Positions 7,078 through 12,352 of a DNA stretch of 12,352 bases are shown here, piece by piece. The position numbers and the translations under genes were made by a program. The notes under the pieces are model-generated. The model was not told the DNA's origin, did no database searches, and saw only the letters and a program-made list of their open reading frames with translations. The stretch covers positions 1-12,352 of the forward strand of contig JBJSXF010000037.1 of NCBI GenBank assembly GCA_046086225.1, read 5' to 3'. This DNA comes from JBJSXF01 sp046086225 (GTDB taxonomy: Bacteria; Actinomycetota; Acidimicrobiia; IMCC26256; PALSA-610). Numbering within the stretch: the first letter of the stretch is position 1; each line of letters opens with the position of its first letter.

Positions 7078-8535
7078 TCAGGCCCCGGCCTTCTCCTCGT
7101 GGTACTCGGCCTCGACGTTGACCGACCAGATGTCGTGGTCGGCCCCGAGGATGTTCTCGACCGAGAGCATCGCGGTGAGCATCGAGTGGTCCTGGTTGTT
7201 GTAGCGGTGCATCCCGTTGCGCCCGACCGGCCACACGTTCGCCGCATGCTCGGCGAGCCAGGCCGCGAGTGTCGCCACGTGCTCCTTGTAGTGGGCGTCG
7301 TAGAACGGGTACGCCTTGGGCATCCGGACCACGTAGCCCTGCTCGACCCGATCCGCGGGAACCAGGCCGATCTGCTCGAGCTCGCGAGTGCCCGTGGCGA
7401 TGAGCTCCTCGTCGGGCATCGTCCACCACTCATCGCCTTCGTCGACGAAGAGCTCCATGCCGAGGCAGGTACGCCCGTCTTTCACGAGGTACGGCGACCA
7501 GCGTCCGAAGTTCTGGATCCGACCGACCTTGACGTTGGGATCGTTGATGTAGATCCAGTTGTCGGGGAAGCCGTCGTCCTCGGGGACGACGAGCGCCACC
7601 GTGATGAAGTCGCGGTATCGGAGCCGAGCGGCCGCGTCGAGCACTTCGGCCGGCGGCGGCGGATCCATCGCCCGCAGCAACGCCGTGATCGGCATCGAGG
7701 AGATCACGTGGTCGCACTCGTGCCGCTCCTCGCGTCCGGCCGTCACCGCCGTCACCGCGACGGCACGACCGTCACGATGCTCGATCCGGACGACCGGTGA
7801 CTCCATGTCCAGGCGCGCGCCCTTCGCCGTCACCTGCTCGGCGCAGCGCTCCCACATCATCCCCGGCCCGTACTTCGGGTAGTTGAACTCCTCGATCAGG
7901 CTGGTGACCTGCCGGTCCTTCGACCGCCGGGCCCGGATGCGCCGCGGCACCAGCGCTTCGCGAACCGCCCGCCAGAGCGAGAGGTCCTTGATCCGCTGCG
8001 CACCCCAGTCGGCCTGGATCTCCGTGCAGGGCACACCCCAGACCTTCTCGCTCTGGGTCTTGAAGAAATGCTCGTACAGGCGCCAGCCGAAACGCGAGGC
8101 CACGAAACCCTCGAGCGTCGCCGACTCGGCCGGCGGCCGGATGCGCACCCAGAGGTACGAGAGCACGCACCGCACCGCCTCGATGAACCCGAGGTTGCGC
8201 AGGGCGTTCATCGGCACGATCGGGTAGTCGTAGAACTTGCCCCGGTAGTAGATACGCGAGAGCCGAGGCCGCCGCAGGAAGTCCTCGGGACCGAGGATCT
8301 CGAACCACACGTCCTCGACCGCCTGCACCTTGGTGAAGAAGCGGTGTCCGCCGATGTCGAACCGCCAACCGTCGCGCTCCGCCGTGCGACTGATGCCACC
8401 GACGGTGTCGTCGGCCTCGAGGATGAGCGGGGCGACCCCACCCTTGACGAGCTGATGCGCCGCCGTGAGGCCGGCGGGTCCGGCGCCGATGATGACGACC
8501 CGACCGGGCGATGCGGGAGAGGCGTCCGGGCTCAC
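7078..8535 (-). CDS. NAD(P)/FAD-dependent oxidoreductase, UDP-galactopyranose mutase-like, 485 aa
   Basis: This is a cytoplasmic flavoprotein. The Rossmann dinucleotide loop VIIGAGPAGL lies at 14-23 (GxGxxG, G17/G19/G22), with E40 ending strand two and GGISR at 46-50, then DIGGHRFF (60-67). The middle holds RPRLSRIYYRGKFYDYP-type and KVWGVPC segments, and the C-terminal FAD-contact region runs from WPVGRNGMHRYNN (from about 435) to DHSMLTAML. It closely resembles, from memory, the FAD oxidoreductase group (PRK07208) between HemY-type amine oxidases and UDP-galactopyranose mutase, often found near surface-polysaccharide genes. At 485 aa it is about 100 longer than classical Glf. A sugar-nucleotide rearrangement or redox step is plausible; the reaction is unproven. 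The start is GTG at 8535-8533, with TAGACT 9 nt upstream. It faces the mannose synthase-like gene tail to tail across 24 bp. Confidence 0.85.
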   Translation of the reverse strand: MSPDASPASPGRVVIIGAGPAGLTAAHQLVKGGVAPLILEADDTVGGISRTAERDGWRFDIGGHRFFTKVQAVEDVWFEILGPEDFLRRPRLSRIYYRGKFYDYPIVPMNALRNLGFIEAVRCVLSYLWVRIRPPAESATLEGFVASRFGWRLYEHFFKTQSEKVWGVPCTEIQADWGAQRIKDLSLWRAVREALVPRRIRARRSKDRQVTSLIEEFNYPKYGPGMMWERCAEQVTAKGARLDMESPVVRIEHRDGRAVAVTAVTAGREERHECDHVISSMPITALLRAMDPPPPAEVLDAAARLRYRDFITVALVVPEDDGFPDNWIYINDPNVKVGRIQNFGRWSPYLVKDGRTCLGMELFVDEGDEWWTMPDEELIATGTRELEQIGLVPADRVEQGYVVRMPKAYPFYDAHYKEHVATLAAWLAEHAANVWPVGRNGMHRYNNQDHSMLTAMLSVENILGADHDIWSVNVEAEYHEEKAGA

Positions 8536-8544
8536 GAAGGGCGG

Positions 8545-8550
8545 AGTCTA
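8545..8550 (-). promoter_or_regulatory. Candidate leaderless -10 element TAGACT overlapping a stop codon
   Basis: TAGACT on the minus strand lies 9 nt before the GTG at 8535. Its TAG (8550-8548) is the stop codon of the upstream membrane protein gene. It is a TANNNT variant of the hexamer seen before four other genes, with one extra spacer base, and no Shine-Dalgarno is present. Confidence 0.45.
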
Positions 8551-10380
8551 CGGGTCGGCTCGATCGGGAGCCGCTTCCCCGAGCCCGAGGTCGATCACCG
8601 CGAACCGGGCGTCACCGCCGAGGGACGGCAGGCCGGCGAGACCGCGTTCGATGTCGCGCCCGACTCCGCATCCGACGAGTCGCTCCCGATCGACGACCAG
8701 GAAACGGACTCCGAGCCGATCCCGGAGGCTCCGCACTGCCGCGGCATCGAAGGCGGGGACCGCCGCGTCGGGATCGGTGCGCAGCCGGCCGTAGACCGAC
8801 CGGTCGCAGCGGAGCGCATCGAACCCGCGTACCCGCAGGTACGCCCGTTCGCGATCCCACGGGTTGGCCGCGAACGATCCGGCACAGCCGACGACCGGCG
8901 TACGGTGGACGACCTGGAGCGCCGCGAAGCTCGGATCGCAGTCGCTCGGCACCGAGAGCACGGTGTCGCCCGGCCGGGCCCGCTCGGCGACTTCGCCGAG
9001 AGCGACACGCGATCGGGGGGTGAGCAGGTCGTCGGTGGTCGGGAGGGGCAGGAGCAGGTTGGTGGCGAGCAGCACCGTCACGCCCGCCGCCAGCGCGCCG
9101 ATCGGCGGACGCCCGGCGTCGCAACGGCGCTGGAGCGCGACCGCGGTCGCGGCCGCGAGCAGCGCCGCGAGGATCTCGGCCGTGCGCACCGGCACCCGCA
9201 GACCGCCGAGACCCGGGAACGCGAGCAGGGCCCGGTACGGGAGGAAGGCCACCGGGGCATCCCCACGGGTCCAGACCACCTCGCCCCCGATCCGCAACGT
9301 CGGACCGAGACCGAGGATCCACGTCACCCCGATCGCCAGCGCCAGGGGCAGGCGCCGTCGATCGCGGGTCGCCAGGAAGGCGATTCCGCCGACGAGGAGC
9401 ACGAAGCCCGGGAAGGCGGTCGACTCGAGCGCGCCCCGCACGTCGGGCAGCCGCACGTTGGCCCGGGCGACGGCATCCGGCCGCGGCACGAGGATCGTCG
9501 ACCGGGCCGGTTGCGCGACCACCGAGAGGGCGTCGGCCGAGAACACGTAGCTGTCGGCCAGCAGCTCGGTCGGTACGCCGGCCGCGCGCTGCTCACGATC
9601 GAACTGCAACCGGGGAACGATGAGGGGCAGCAGCACCACCGTCGCCGCCAGGACCGCAGCGAGGACCGGGCCGACGGGCCGGAAGGTCCGGGCCCGGATC
9701 GCCGCCACTCCGACGATCACGCCGTACGCGATCCCGCCGAACACGAGGAAGTAGACGCTGCAGAGGTAAGCGACCACGAGGAGCACCGTGAGGCGTACGG
9801 GTCGCACCCGGCCCCCGGCGACGACGGCGAGGGCGTCGGCCACGAGGAGGGGCACCGTGAACGCGAACCAGAGTGACGGCAGCCCCTGCTGCACGTTGAC
9901 GGCCAGGGCCGGGGCACTGACGAACGCGACGGCCGTGACGGTCCGGACGAGGCGGTTGCCCCCTAGGCGCACGGCGAGGGCACGCGCCGCCAGGAGGTTG
10001 GCGATCGCCCCGATCACGAACACGAAGTTGTACGCCGCGGTCGGCGAGAGGACGAGGTTGAGCGCACCGGCGATCCACGAAGGCAGGTAGCCGTCGACGA
10101 GGCGCAGGTCGAGACCGGTCGGCGTGATGACGCCGCCGAGACGGAGGGGCACCAACCGCCCGTCGGCGATCGCCCGCCCGATGCGCCAGCCGAGCCACCG
10201 GTAGTAACGGGCATCGTCCCCGGCCCCGACGATCCGGCTCCCGGCGAACACGAGGGCGGGACCGCTGACGAGCAGCACCGCGAGCAGTCCCGAACCCCAC
10301 TCGCCGATCACCGGCCACCGGGATCGCCCCGGGTGCGGGCCCTCCGGAGGATCGCTGCGGGTCGGCTCCGTCGCGGTCAT
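8548..10380 (-). CDS. Polytopic membrane protein, GT-C/YfhO-like, with cysteine-bearing soluble tail, 610 aa
   Basis: This is an integral membrane protein of unknown specific role. The first membrane segment (about 30-48) is followed by an outer loop with paired acids in GAGDDARYYRW (52-62) and a second acidic site near D96, the usual place of GT-C active-site acids. Hydrophobic segments continue to about 445. FPGLGGLRVPVRTAEI (388-403) is a motif I recall from large bacterial GT-C/YfhO-like membrane proteins. Residues about 455-610 form a soluble, probably extracytoplasmic tail with four cysteines (C481, C499, C525, C571) that could make two disulfides. The ATG at 10380 overlaps the TGA of the upstream acyltransferase (ATGA), with no good Shine-Dalgarno, so coupling is likely. 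Its TAG stop lies inside the -10 element of the next gene. A lipid-linked sugar or glycan substrate is inferred from context only. Confidence 0.8.
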   Translation of the reverse strand: MTATEPTRSDPPEGPHPGRSRWPVIGEWGSGLLAVLLVSGPALVFAGSRIVGAGDDARYYRWLGWRIGRAIADGRLVPLRLGGVITPTGLDLRLVDGYLPSWIAGALNLVLSPTAAYNFVFVIGAIANLLAARALAVRLGGNRLVRTVTAVAFVSAPALAVNVQQGLPSLWFAFTVPLLVADALAVVAGGRVRPVRLTVLLVVAYLCSVYFLVFGGIAYGVIVGVAAIRARTFRPVGPVLAAVLAATVVLLPLIVPRLQFDREQRAAGVPTELLADSYVFSADALSVVAQPARSTILVPRPDAVARANVRLPDVRGALESTAFPGFVLLVGGIAFLATRDRRRLPLALAIGVTWILGLGPTLRIGGEVVWTRGDAPVAFLPYRALLAFPGLGGLRVPVRTAEILAALLAAATAVALQRRCDAGRPPIGALAAGVTVLLATNLLLPLPTTDDLLTPRSRVALGEVAERARPGDTVLSVPSDCDPSFAALQVVHRTPVVGCAGSFAANPWDRERAYLRVRGFDALRCDRSVYGRLRTDPDAAVPAFDAAAVRSLRDRLGVRFLVVDRERLVGCGVGRDIERGLAGLPSLGGDARFAVIDLGLGEAAPDRADP

Positions 10381-11558
10381 CGGACCCGACGTTCACGGGT
10401 CAGCCCGTGAGCGAGGCGGAGCACCGGCCGTTCGACCGCGAACCAGCTCACCGTCGCGGCGACGAGGACGACCGGGAGGGCCAGGGCGAGGAGCACCGGC
10501 CAGGCCGCATCACCGACCGGTCGCCCGAGCCAGTCGTCCTGCACGGTCACCAGCACGAACCAGTGCCAGAGGAAGATCCCGTAGCTCACGGTCCCGAGGC
10601 CCACCGCGACCCGCGAGCGGAGCAATCGGCCGAGTCGACCCGGCCCGCCGCCCGCCCAGGCGACCGGAGTCACGACGCAGGTCGCGAAGACCGTGAGCAT
10701 CACGTCGAGCGCGAAGGCGCGCGGCGCGCCCGGGGCCACGAACGGGCGCACGCCGAGCACCAGGGGAATCGCAACGAAGACAGCGAACGCCGCACCCCAC
10801 CAGGCACCGCTCCGGGCCCCGACCGCTGCGACGCGAGCTGCCGACCGGCCGGCCGCCGCCGTGCGGGCCACTGCGAGCGCGATGCCGGCCGCGAAGGCCG
10901 GGAGGTGCTGGGGCAGGATCGTGAGCCACGGAGCGGCATCACCCCGAGCCACGACCCCCGTCGCCGCGAGCCCGACGCCGACCAGGACCAGCACTCCCGC
11001 CCACTCGACCGCGACCGGCCGCCCCCGCCGGCCGACGGCACCGATCAGCGCCGCGTACAGGGGGAGGAACGCGTAGAACGTCACCTCGACGACGAGGCTC
11101 CACGCCGGCGGCAGGCCGTCGCCGAACGGGCCGAACGGGGCCTCGGACCGCACGTAGGTCTGGACGAGCAGCAGGTGACGCCACCACCCGGTGCTCGCGT
11201 CGACGACGACGCGGGGCACGACCCACACGAAGAACGCCACGGCCAGCCAGTAGGCCGGGTAGATGCGCGCCGCCCGGCGGATGGCGTACGCCCCGACGCC
11301 GGGGCCCGAGCGGGCTCCGAGGTGCGCGGCGACGAACGGACGGTAGAGCAGGAATCCCGAGGTCACGAAGAAGATCCACACCCCGGCGTTCAGGTTCCAG
11401 AGGAACATCCCACCGGGCGTGGCGAACCACGAGGCGAAGAACACCGCGTGGTACACGACGACCATGAGGGCCGCGAGGGCCCGGACGCCGTCGAATCCGA
11501 CGATTCGGTCGGATTCCGAACCGGTTCGCGGCAGCGCCCCGGGGGCGGCGGTGGCCAT
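10377..11558 (-). CDS. Acyltransferase-3 family integral membrane O-acyltransferase
   Basis: This is a multi-span membrane acyltransferase (Acyl_transf_3) that would move an acyl group, often acetyl or succinyl, onto a glycan or lipid. Numbered from the ATG at 11558, GFDGVRALAALMVVVYH (21-37) holds the family Arg (R26) and putative catalytic His (H37). FFVTSGFLLYRP (63-74) and RRAARIYPAYW (94-104) are the next conserved blocks, and AWSLVVEVTFY (152-162) carries the W-S-L-x-x-E motif. About ten hydrophobic segments reach a final YGIFLWHWF/ERPVL region; no SGNH domain follows. Length is 393 aa, typical of the short form. An in-frame GTG at 11597 would add 13 residues (LAARSRPWERGP-like); neither start has a clear ribosome site, and the ATG is preferred on codon grounds only. 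It shares an ATGA overlap with the membrane protein downstream, suggesting that both act on the same product. Confidence 0.85.
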   Translation of the reverse strand: MATAAPGALPRTGSESDRIVGFDGVRALAALMVVVYHAVFFASWFATPGGMFLWNLNAGVWIFFVTSGFLLYRPFVAAHLGARSGPGVGAYAIRRAARIYPAYWLAVAFFVWVVPRVVVDASTGWWRHLLLVQTYVRSEAPFGPFGDGLPPAWSLVVEVTFYAFLPLYAALIGAVGRRGRPVAVEWAGVLVLVGVGLAATGVVARGDAAPWLTILPQHLPAFAAGIALAVARTAAAGRSAARVAAVGARSGAWWGAAFAVFVAIPLVLGVRPFVAPGAPRAFALDVMLTVFATCVVTPVAWAGGGPGRLGRLLRSRVAVGLGTVSYGIFLWHWFVLVTVQDDWLGRPVGDAAWPVLLALALPVVLVAATVSWFAVERPVLRLAHGLTRERRVR

Positions 11559-11607
11559 CGGGCCACGTTCCCACGGTCGGCTGCGGGCGGCAAGCACTGC
11601 CGTACCA

Positions 11608-11636
11608 TTGGAACTTCGGCCCGCCGGGAATACCGT
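11608..11636 (+). promoter_or_regulatory. Candidate sigma-70-type promoter for the OatA-like gene
   Basis: TTGGAA (11608-11613) and TACCGT (11631-11636) are separated by 17 bp, the standard spacing. Transcription would start near 11643, giving a leader of about 60 nt that contains both inverted repeats below. Unlike the other candidate promoters here, it has a plausible -35 box and serves a gene with a Shine-Dalgarno sequence. Confidence 0.42.
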
Positions 11637-11645
11637 GCCCGACGA

Positions 11646-11660
11646 CGGACGTCACGTCCG
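11646..11660. repeat. Odd-length palindrome CGGACGT-C-ACGTCCG, possible operator or leader hairpin
   Basis: Perfect 7-base arms surround a single C, just downstream of the predicted transcription start, flanked on each side by GACGACG (11641-11647 and 11661-11667). As DNA this could be a dimeric regulator site; as RNA it could fold only with a slightly opened loop. It lies in the gap between the divergent acyltransferase genes, so one regulator could affect both. I do not recognise a matching known operator. Confidence 0.35.
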
Positions 11661-11667
11661 GACGACG

Positions 11668-11681
11668 CGGCGGAGCCGCCG
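11668..11681 (+). repeat. Leader inverted repeat CGGCGG-AG-CCGCCG
   Basis: Perfect 6-base arms around AG lie immediately before a purine-rich GGAGGGGGAGGACGGAG run that holds the ribosome binding region of the OatA-like gene. As RNA it would make a short, very stable hairpin about 24 nt before the start codon. A role in transcript stability or translation is possible but unproven. Confidence 0.3.
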
Positions 11682-11693
11682 GAGGGGGAGGAC

Positions 11694-11697
11694 GGAG
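11694..11697 (+). promoter_or_regulatory. Ribosome binding site (GGAG) for the OatA-like gene
   Basis: GGAG lies 7 nt before the ATG at 11705, inside a longer purine-rich stretch (11681-11704). It supports this ATG and shows that the genome uses Shine-Dalgarno initiation as well as apparent leaderless starts. Confidence 0.55.
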
Positions 11698-11704
11698 CCG
11701 AGGG

Positions 11705-12352
11705 ATGAGCGCGAGTCGCCTTCGCTACATCCCCGCGCTCGACGGGTTCCGGGGTCTCGCCGTGCTCGCCGTCTGCCTCTACCACGGCGGCGTCGGCTGG
11801 GTGGGGGGCGGCTACCTCGGGGTCGACGCGTTCTTCGTGCTCAGCGGCTTCCTCATCACGGCGCTGCTCGTCACCGAGGAGCACGAGACCGGCCGGATCG
11901 ACCGACGCGGGTTCTGGACCCGCCGGGCCCGCCGTCTCCTCCCGGCGCTGGCCCTCGTGCTCGTGGCAGTCGCCGCGTACGCGGCCTTCGTCGCCGACCC
12001 CGTCGAGCTGGCCCGACTCCGCCGGGAGGGCCTGGCCACCGTCGCCTACGTCGCCAACTGGGGCCAGATCCTCACGAACACGTCGTACTTCGAGCAGTTC
12101 GCCACACCGTCGATGCTGCACCACACCTGGTCGCTCGCGATCGAGGAGCAGTTCTACCTGCTGTGGCCGCTGATCGTGCTGTGGACGTTGCGGAAGCCGG
12201 AGCGCCGACCGCGCCTCGTCCCCGGATGCATCGCCGCCGCCGTCGCGTCCGCGGTGTGGATGGCATTCCTCTTCGACCCCGGTCGCGACCCGTCCCGCGT
12301 CTACTACGGCACCGACACCCGGGCCGCCGGCCTGCTGCTCGGTTCGGCCCTG
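11705..12352 (+). CDS. OatA-like acyltransferase-3 membrane protein, 5' part (216 codons), cut by window edge
   Basis: This is the N-terminal part of a membrane O-acyltransferase of the OatA/OafA type. YIPALDGFRGLAVLAVCLYH (8-27) carries D13, R16 and the putative catalytic H27. FFVLSGFLIT (43-52), FWTRRARRLLP (70-80) and HTWSLAIEEQFYLLWP (140-155) are family blocks in the expected order, and YYGTDTRAAGLLLG (200-213) is a segment common in members that also carry a C-terminal SGNH esterase-like domain. That domain, if present, lies beyond the window. The function would be O-acetylation of a surface glycan or peptidoglycan on the outer face. The ATG at 11705 has GGAG 7 nt upstream and a plausible promoter. 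It is divergent from the short acyltransferase-3 gene; the two differ clearly, so they probably modify different positions or acceptors. Confidence 0.88.
   Translation, partial: MSASRLRYIPALDGFRGLAVLAVCLYHGGVGWVGGGYLGVDAFFVLSGFLITALLVTEEHETGRIDRRGFWTRRARRLLPALALVLVAVAAYAAFVADPVELARLRREGLATVAYVANWGQILTNTSYFEQFATPSMLHHTWSLAIEEQFYLLWPLIVLWTLRKPERRPRLVPGCIAAAVASAVWMAFLFDPGRDPSRVYYGTDTRAAGLLLGSAL

Noticed and set aside
8068..9876. Plus-strand open frame of about 600 codons opposite the FAD enzyme and the 610-aa membrane protein
   Set aside because: Compositional shadow, crossing the junction of two real minus-strand genes.
10407..11708. Plus-strand open frame opposite the acyltransferase-3 gene
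   Set aside because: Asp/Glu/Arg/His-rich shadow with no domain; the minus-strand acyltransferase motifs are clear.
11390..12124. Minus-strand open frame covering the acyltransferase gap and the OatA-like gene
   Set aside because: It runs through the promoter region and opposite the OatA motifs; no coding signal of its own.
1..12352. tRNA or rRNA genes, insertion sequences, CRISPR arrays, toxin-antitoxin or defence genes
   Set aside because: None seen: nearly every base lies in the ten genes listed, gaps are at most about 146 bp, and base composition is even throughout.

Overview
The window is very GC-rich bacterial DNA (roughly 70% G+C by eye, with strong G/C bias at third codon positions) and is almost completely coding. 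Base composition, frequent GTG/TTG starts, mostly TGA stops, apparent leaderless promoters and the protein families point to a high-GC actinobacterium. Acidimicrobiia is my best guess, from general resemblance only. I see no tRNA, rRNA, insertion sequence, CRISPR array or phage gene.

There are ten genes in four blocks. Block 1 (minus, 4582 down to the left edge): two extended SDR sugar-nucleotide epimerase/dehydratase-like proteins, then two GT-C-type multi-span membrane glycosyltransferases, the last cut by the window edge. Block 2 (plus, 4640-7053): a third GT-C-like membrane protein, then a polyprenol-phosphate mannose synthase-like GT2. Block 3 (minus, about 11558 down to 7078): an acyltransferase-3 membrane protein, a fourth polytopic membrane protein with a cysteine-bearing soluble tail, and a UDP-galactopyranose-mutase-like FAD oxidoreductase. 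Block 4 (plus, 11705 to the right edge): the start of an OatA-like acyltransferase. Blocks 1 and 2 diverge from a 57-bp gap, blocks 2 and 3 converge on a 24-bp gap, and blocks 3 and 4 diverge from a gap of about 146 bp (longest gene-free stretch).

Together this looks like part of a cell-surface glycan locus. The GT2 enzyme would charge a polyprenyl-phosphate carrier at the inner membrane face, GT-C enzymes would use lipid-linked sugars on the outer face, the SDRs and the FAD enzyme would make or remodel sugar precursors, and the acyltransferases would decorate the product. Family-level calls are well supported; substrates and the final glycan are inference.

The most notable signal is regulatory. 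Four genes have the hexamer TAGCGT exactly 8 nt before a GTG or TTG start codon, and a fifth has TAGACT 9 nt before a GTG, as expected for leaderless transcripts with a TANNNT -10 element. In two of these the first three bases of the -10 box are the TAG stop codon of the preceding gene, and these are the only two TAG stops in the window. The remaining same-strand junctions are all 4-nt NTGA stop/start overlaps. The motif also decides two starts: a TTG at 6325 and a GTG at 4582.
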